Shown: positions 61,924-64,000 of the stretch, one piece after another | How the letters are laid out: every line of letters begins with the position of its first letter | How positions within the stretch are numbered: the first letter of the stretch is position 1 | Origin: Acidihalobacter_A sp037381185 | GTDB taxonomy: Bacteria > Pseudomonadota > Gammaproteobacteria > DSM-5130 > Acidihalobacteraceae | Reading direction: 5' to 3' | Assembly: GCF_037381185.1 (NCBI RefSeq) | Contig: NZ_JARRQY010000012.1 | Location: forward strand, 86,481-150,480 | DNA: 64,000 nucleotides | Notes under the pieces: model-generated | What the model was told of the DNA's origin: nothing | The model's database searches: none | Seen by the model: the letters and a program-made list of their open reading frames with translations, nothing else | Program-made: the position numbers and the translations under genes

Positions 61924-62820
61924 ATGAAACCGAAACTGCCGCCGCTCAACGCGCTGCGCGCCTTCGAAGCCACCGCCCGACTCGGCAGCGTCACGCGCGC
62001 CGCAGAGGAGCTGTGCGTCACGCATGCCGCAGTGAGCCGCCAGGTCAAGCAGCTCGAAAGCAACCTGGGCATCGGCCTGTTCACCCGGGCCGGGCGCGGG
62101 CTGACACCGACGCCGGCGGGCGAACAGCTGCTCGCGGCAGCCTCCGAAGCCTTCGATCTCATCCGCGCCTCGACGCAGCGCATCAAACAGCCGCCGAGCA
62201 ATGAGGCTCTGACGCTGTCCTGCGAACCCACGCTCGCCATGCGCTGGCTGATCCCGCGCCTGCCCACGCTGCAGACGGAAGTGCCGGAGCTGTCGCTCAA
62301 GCTCGTCACCGCCGGCGGCCCGGTGGCCTGGCGCGAACACGGCATCGACCTCGCAATCCGCCGCAACGATTTCGCCTGGGACCCCGGCGTAAGCGCCTGG
62401 CATCTTGCCGACGAATACGTCGGCCCGGTCGGCGCGCCATCCCTGCAAACCCCGTTCGAGGCCAACACCGACAGACTGCGCGGCGTCGATCTGCTGCATA
62501 CCCGCAGCCGCCCCGAAGCCTGGGCGCGCTGGAGCGCAGCCAGCGGCACCTCCCTGCACGGCAGCCGCGACATCTGGCTGGAACATTTCCACCTGATCAT
62601 ACAGGCCGCCATCGCCGGGCTCGGCTGGGCGATCGCATCGCACTTCATGGTCGGAAGCGAACTGACCACCGGCGTGCTGCAGGCACCGCGGGGCTTCGTC
62701 GCCGATGGTTCGGCGTATTTTCTGCTCGGCACGGAGACGCTGGAAGCCGATCCACGCAAGCAGCGGATGCTGGAGTGGCTGCGCGCCGAACTGCAGGCCG
62801 GCGCAGCCGGCCGCGACTGA
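61924..62820 (+). CDS. LysR-family regulator, GcvA-like
   Basis: A 298-residue regulator whose N-terminus (LPPLNALRAFEATARLGSVT, then AAEELCVTHAAVSRQVKQLE) is typical of the GcvA branch, which controls glycine cleavage genes in Escherichia coli. It is divergent from ltaE across 110 bases, so regulation of ltaE by glycine-related signals is plausible. No clear LysR operator was picked out by eye. Confidence 0.9.
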   Translation: MKPKLPPLNALRAFEATARLGSVTRAAEELCVTHAAVSRQVKQLESNLGIGLFTRAGRGLTPTPAGEQLLAAASEAFDLIRASTQRIKQPPSNEALTLSCEPTLAMRWLIPRLPTLQTEVPELSLKLVTAGGPVAWREHGIDLAIRRNDFAWDPGVSAWHLADEYVGPVGAPSLQTPFEANTDRLRGVDLLHTRSRPEAWARWSAASGTSLHGSRDIWLEHFHLIIQAAIAGLGWAIASHFMVGSELTTGVLQAPRGFVADGSAYFLLGTETLEADPRKQRMLEWLRAELQAGAAGRD

Positions 62821-62848
62821 GGAAACGCATGCACACGACGGGGGAAGC

Positions 62849-63655
62849 ATGAGCTGGATCATCGGCGTAGGCGGCTTTTACCAGCCGGTAGTCTATGGCG
62901 ACACGGGACATCGCATACGCCAGCATGCGCTGAACAGAACGCGCGCGGTCCGCCACGGTTTGCAGCCGAAGGTGGTCGTCGTGCCGACCGCATCGCTGCA
63001 CTGGGCCGAATACACTGAGAAACAATGTGCCCAGCGCCTGCGCGACCTGAGCGACTCGCTTCGGCTGCATGGCGTCGCCATCGAGTTCTTCGACCCTGAA
63101 CGCGCAGGCATGAAGCCCGACGCCTGCCGGGAGAAACTCGTCGGGTTCGACATGGTGGTCCTGCCCGGAGGCAATACGGCCGCGCAGGTGTCGGTATGGA
63201 AACGGGTCGGTTTCGACGTCGCGCTCAGGCTGGCTCTGGATGCGCAGGACATCGTCGTATTCGGCGGCAGCGCGGGAATGGCCTTCGCTTACGATGAGAT
63301 GCTGACGGATTCCGCCGGCCAGGCCGCGGATCTGCAAGGAATACAGGGCCTCGGCTGGATCGAGGGCAGCGTCTGCCCGCATTACGAGGTGGCGAGGCGC
63401 CACAGCCCGGATTATCCCAACAGCTATCCGAACATGCTGGAGCGCGGCGAAATCCGCAGTGCCGGCATCGCCGTCGACAGCGACGCGGCGGTGGAGTACG
63501 CCACGCAGCCCGAAAGACGCCCCCAGTTGGTCGCCGCCTACGCGCTGCGGCCGGGCGCGGGAGTTCGCCATGTGGCGCTAAAGGACGGCAAGGCTGTGCA
63601 CGCGCCGCTGGAACCGGCCGTCGCGCCGCTGTTCGCCGGCGACCAAGCGAGTTGA
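62849..63655 (+). CDS. Peptidase family S51 (dipeptidase E/cyanophycinase-like) protein
   Basis: A 268-residue protein with the class I glutamine-amidotransferase-like fold of family S51. The nucleophile elbow is GGSAGM (Ser141), and VVLPGGNTAAQVSVWK supplies the oxyanion region. Relatives cleave Asp-X dipeptides or cyanophycin; this subgroup is poorly characterised. The ATG at 62849 has ggggaa before it. It follows the LysR gene by 28 bases. Confidence 0.8.
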   Translation: MSWIIGVGGFYQPVVYGDTGHRIRQHALNRTRAVRHGLQPKVVVVPTASLHWAEYTEKQCAQRLRDLSDSLRLHGVAIEFFDPERAGMKPDACREKLVGFDMVVLPGGNTAAQVSVWKRVGFDVALRLALDAQDIVVFGGSAGMAFAYDEMLTDSAGQAADLQGIQGLGWIEGSVCPHYEVARRHSPDYPNSYPNMLERGEIRSAGIAVDSDAAVEYATQPERRPQLVAAYALRPGAGVRHVALKDGKAVHAPLEPAVAPLFAGDQAS

Positions 63656-63830
63656 GACTTGCCGCCCGCAGGCGTCCCGCGTCAGCCCTTGCCTTGACCT
63701 GCTGACCGAGCCGTGCGCAATCGGGGGATGATTTTGCGCAACGCGGGCCATGTATTCCTGCGCAGAAGCCCGTAAGCTGTTCGCTCCGCCATCCCCCGCT
63801 TCAACATCGGTCATCCACCAGCACCTAGTC

Positions 63831-64000
63831 ATGAGCACAACGCCTTCCGCAGACAACGCCTCCCGCCTGTTCAGGAATACGGTCGTACTGCTGCTCGGGG
63901 TGACCGTCATCGGTTCCAACTCCTTCCTGCTCAGCCCCGTGCTGACGGAGGTAAGCAGGAGCCTGGGCACCTCCATACCGGCCGCCGCCTGGAGCGTATC
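63831..64000 (+). CDS. MFS transporter, N-terminal part (runs past the window end)
   Basis: The first 56 codons are visible: a polar start, then a hydrophobic helix (VVLLLGVTVIGSNSFLLSPV) and LTEVSRSLGTSIPAAAWSV, which reads like helix 1 and the loop to helix 2 of a major facilitator transporter. Function cannot be given from this part. Confidence 0.7.
   Translation, partial: MSTTPSADNASRLFRNTVVLLLGVTVIGSNSFLLSPVLTEVSRSLGTSIPAAAWSV

Noticed and set aside
1..64000. CRISPR arrays, tRNA and rRNA genes
   Set aside because: No regularly spaced repeats and no sequence recognisable as tRNA or rRNA were seen; tRNA detection by eye is limited, so a covariance scan would settle it.

Overview
The window is high-GC chromosomal DNA that looks like a chemolithotrophic, sulfur-oxidising gammaproteobacterium, possibly from the Ectothiorhodospiraceae or Acidihalobacter area. 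That guess is an inference from gene content: a cytoplasmic SoeABC-type sulfite dehydrogenase with moaA beside it, a NitT/TauT-like transporter whose ATPase has an AAA-associated C-terminal domain, a 1,608-residue NAD-glutamate dehydrogenase, and a BamA/TamA-like outer-membrane protein. No rRNA, tRNA or CRISPR array was seen.

Layout. 1-340 holds a palindromic repeat. 342-6125 holds soeCBA (minus strand) divergent from moaA. 6121-10823 holds a small mobile element, a LysE exporter, an outer-membrane protein, an NDUFA9-like protein and cca. 10824-16204 is an accessory patch: an orphan GSU2403-type nucleotidyltransferase behind paired inverted repeats, a second copy of the small mobile element, an MFS exporter with a SnoaL-like remnant, and broken IS5 and IS1182 elements. 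16205-23266 holds an ABC permease and ATPase, a lipoamide-dehydrogenase-like flavoprotein without redox cysteines, an HD-GYP protein, a zinc exporter and a VOC protein. 23293-24020 is a large nested palindromic repeat.

24128-30250 holds a nitronate monooxygenase and a Liv-type ABC operon in which the Tat-exported binding protein and the first ATPase are fused in one reading frame. 30270-34353 is a minus-strand run containing kynU and kynA. 34475-39453 holds small metabolic genes, a drug/metabolite exporter, a Cache-HAMP protein with no output domain, a LysR regulator and a DUF1127 protein. 39601-44427 is the NAD-glutamate dehydrogenase. 45229-49536 holds a thioredoxin-fold protein, a hypothetical protein, a PAS-GGDEF cyclase and class I fumarase.

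49639-54660 is the second accessory patch and the most interesting part. It holds a DUF4197 remnant, an A/T-rich secreted protein whose 3' end runs into a MOSC gene, a complete type II-A-like retron (non-coding RNA with a 25-bp perfect msd hairpin, nucleoside-deoxyribosyltransferase-like effector with a winged helix, and reverse transcriptase), and an MntA/HepT-like pair caught between two diverged copies of the hrpA 3' end. 54667-64000 returns to ordinary genes: hrpA, an HxlR regulator with a divergent oxidoreductase, tag, ltaE with a divergent LysR regulator, a family S51 peptidase, and the start of an MFS transporter.

How the genes fit together. MoaA starts molybdenum-cofactor synthesis, which SoeA needs, so the first block is a sulfite-oxidation unit. 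HD-GYP (20566-21882) and GGDEF (46473-47753) proteins both turn over cyclic di-GMP. The defence or conflict genes (retron, MntA/HepT, GSU2403 nucleotidyltransferase) cluster with A/T-rich DNA, gene remnants and repeats, as expected of transferred DNA. All functions are read from sequence patterns and family knowledge; no search was run.
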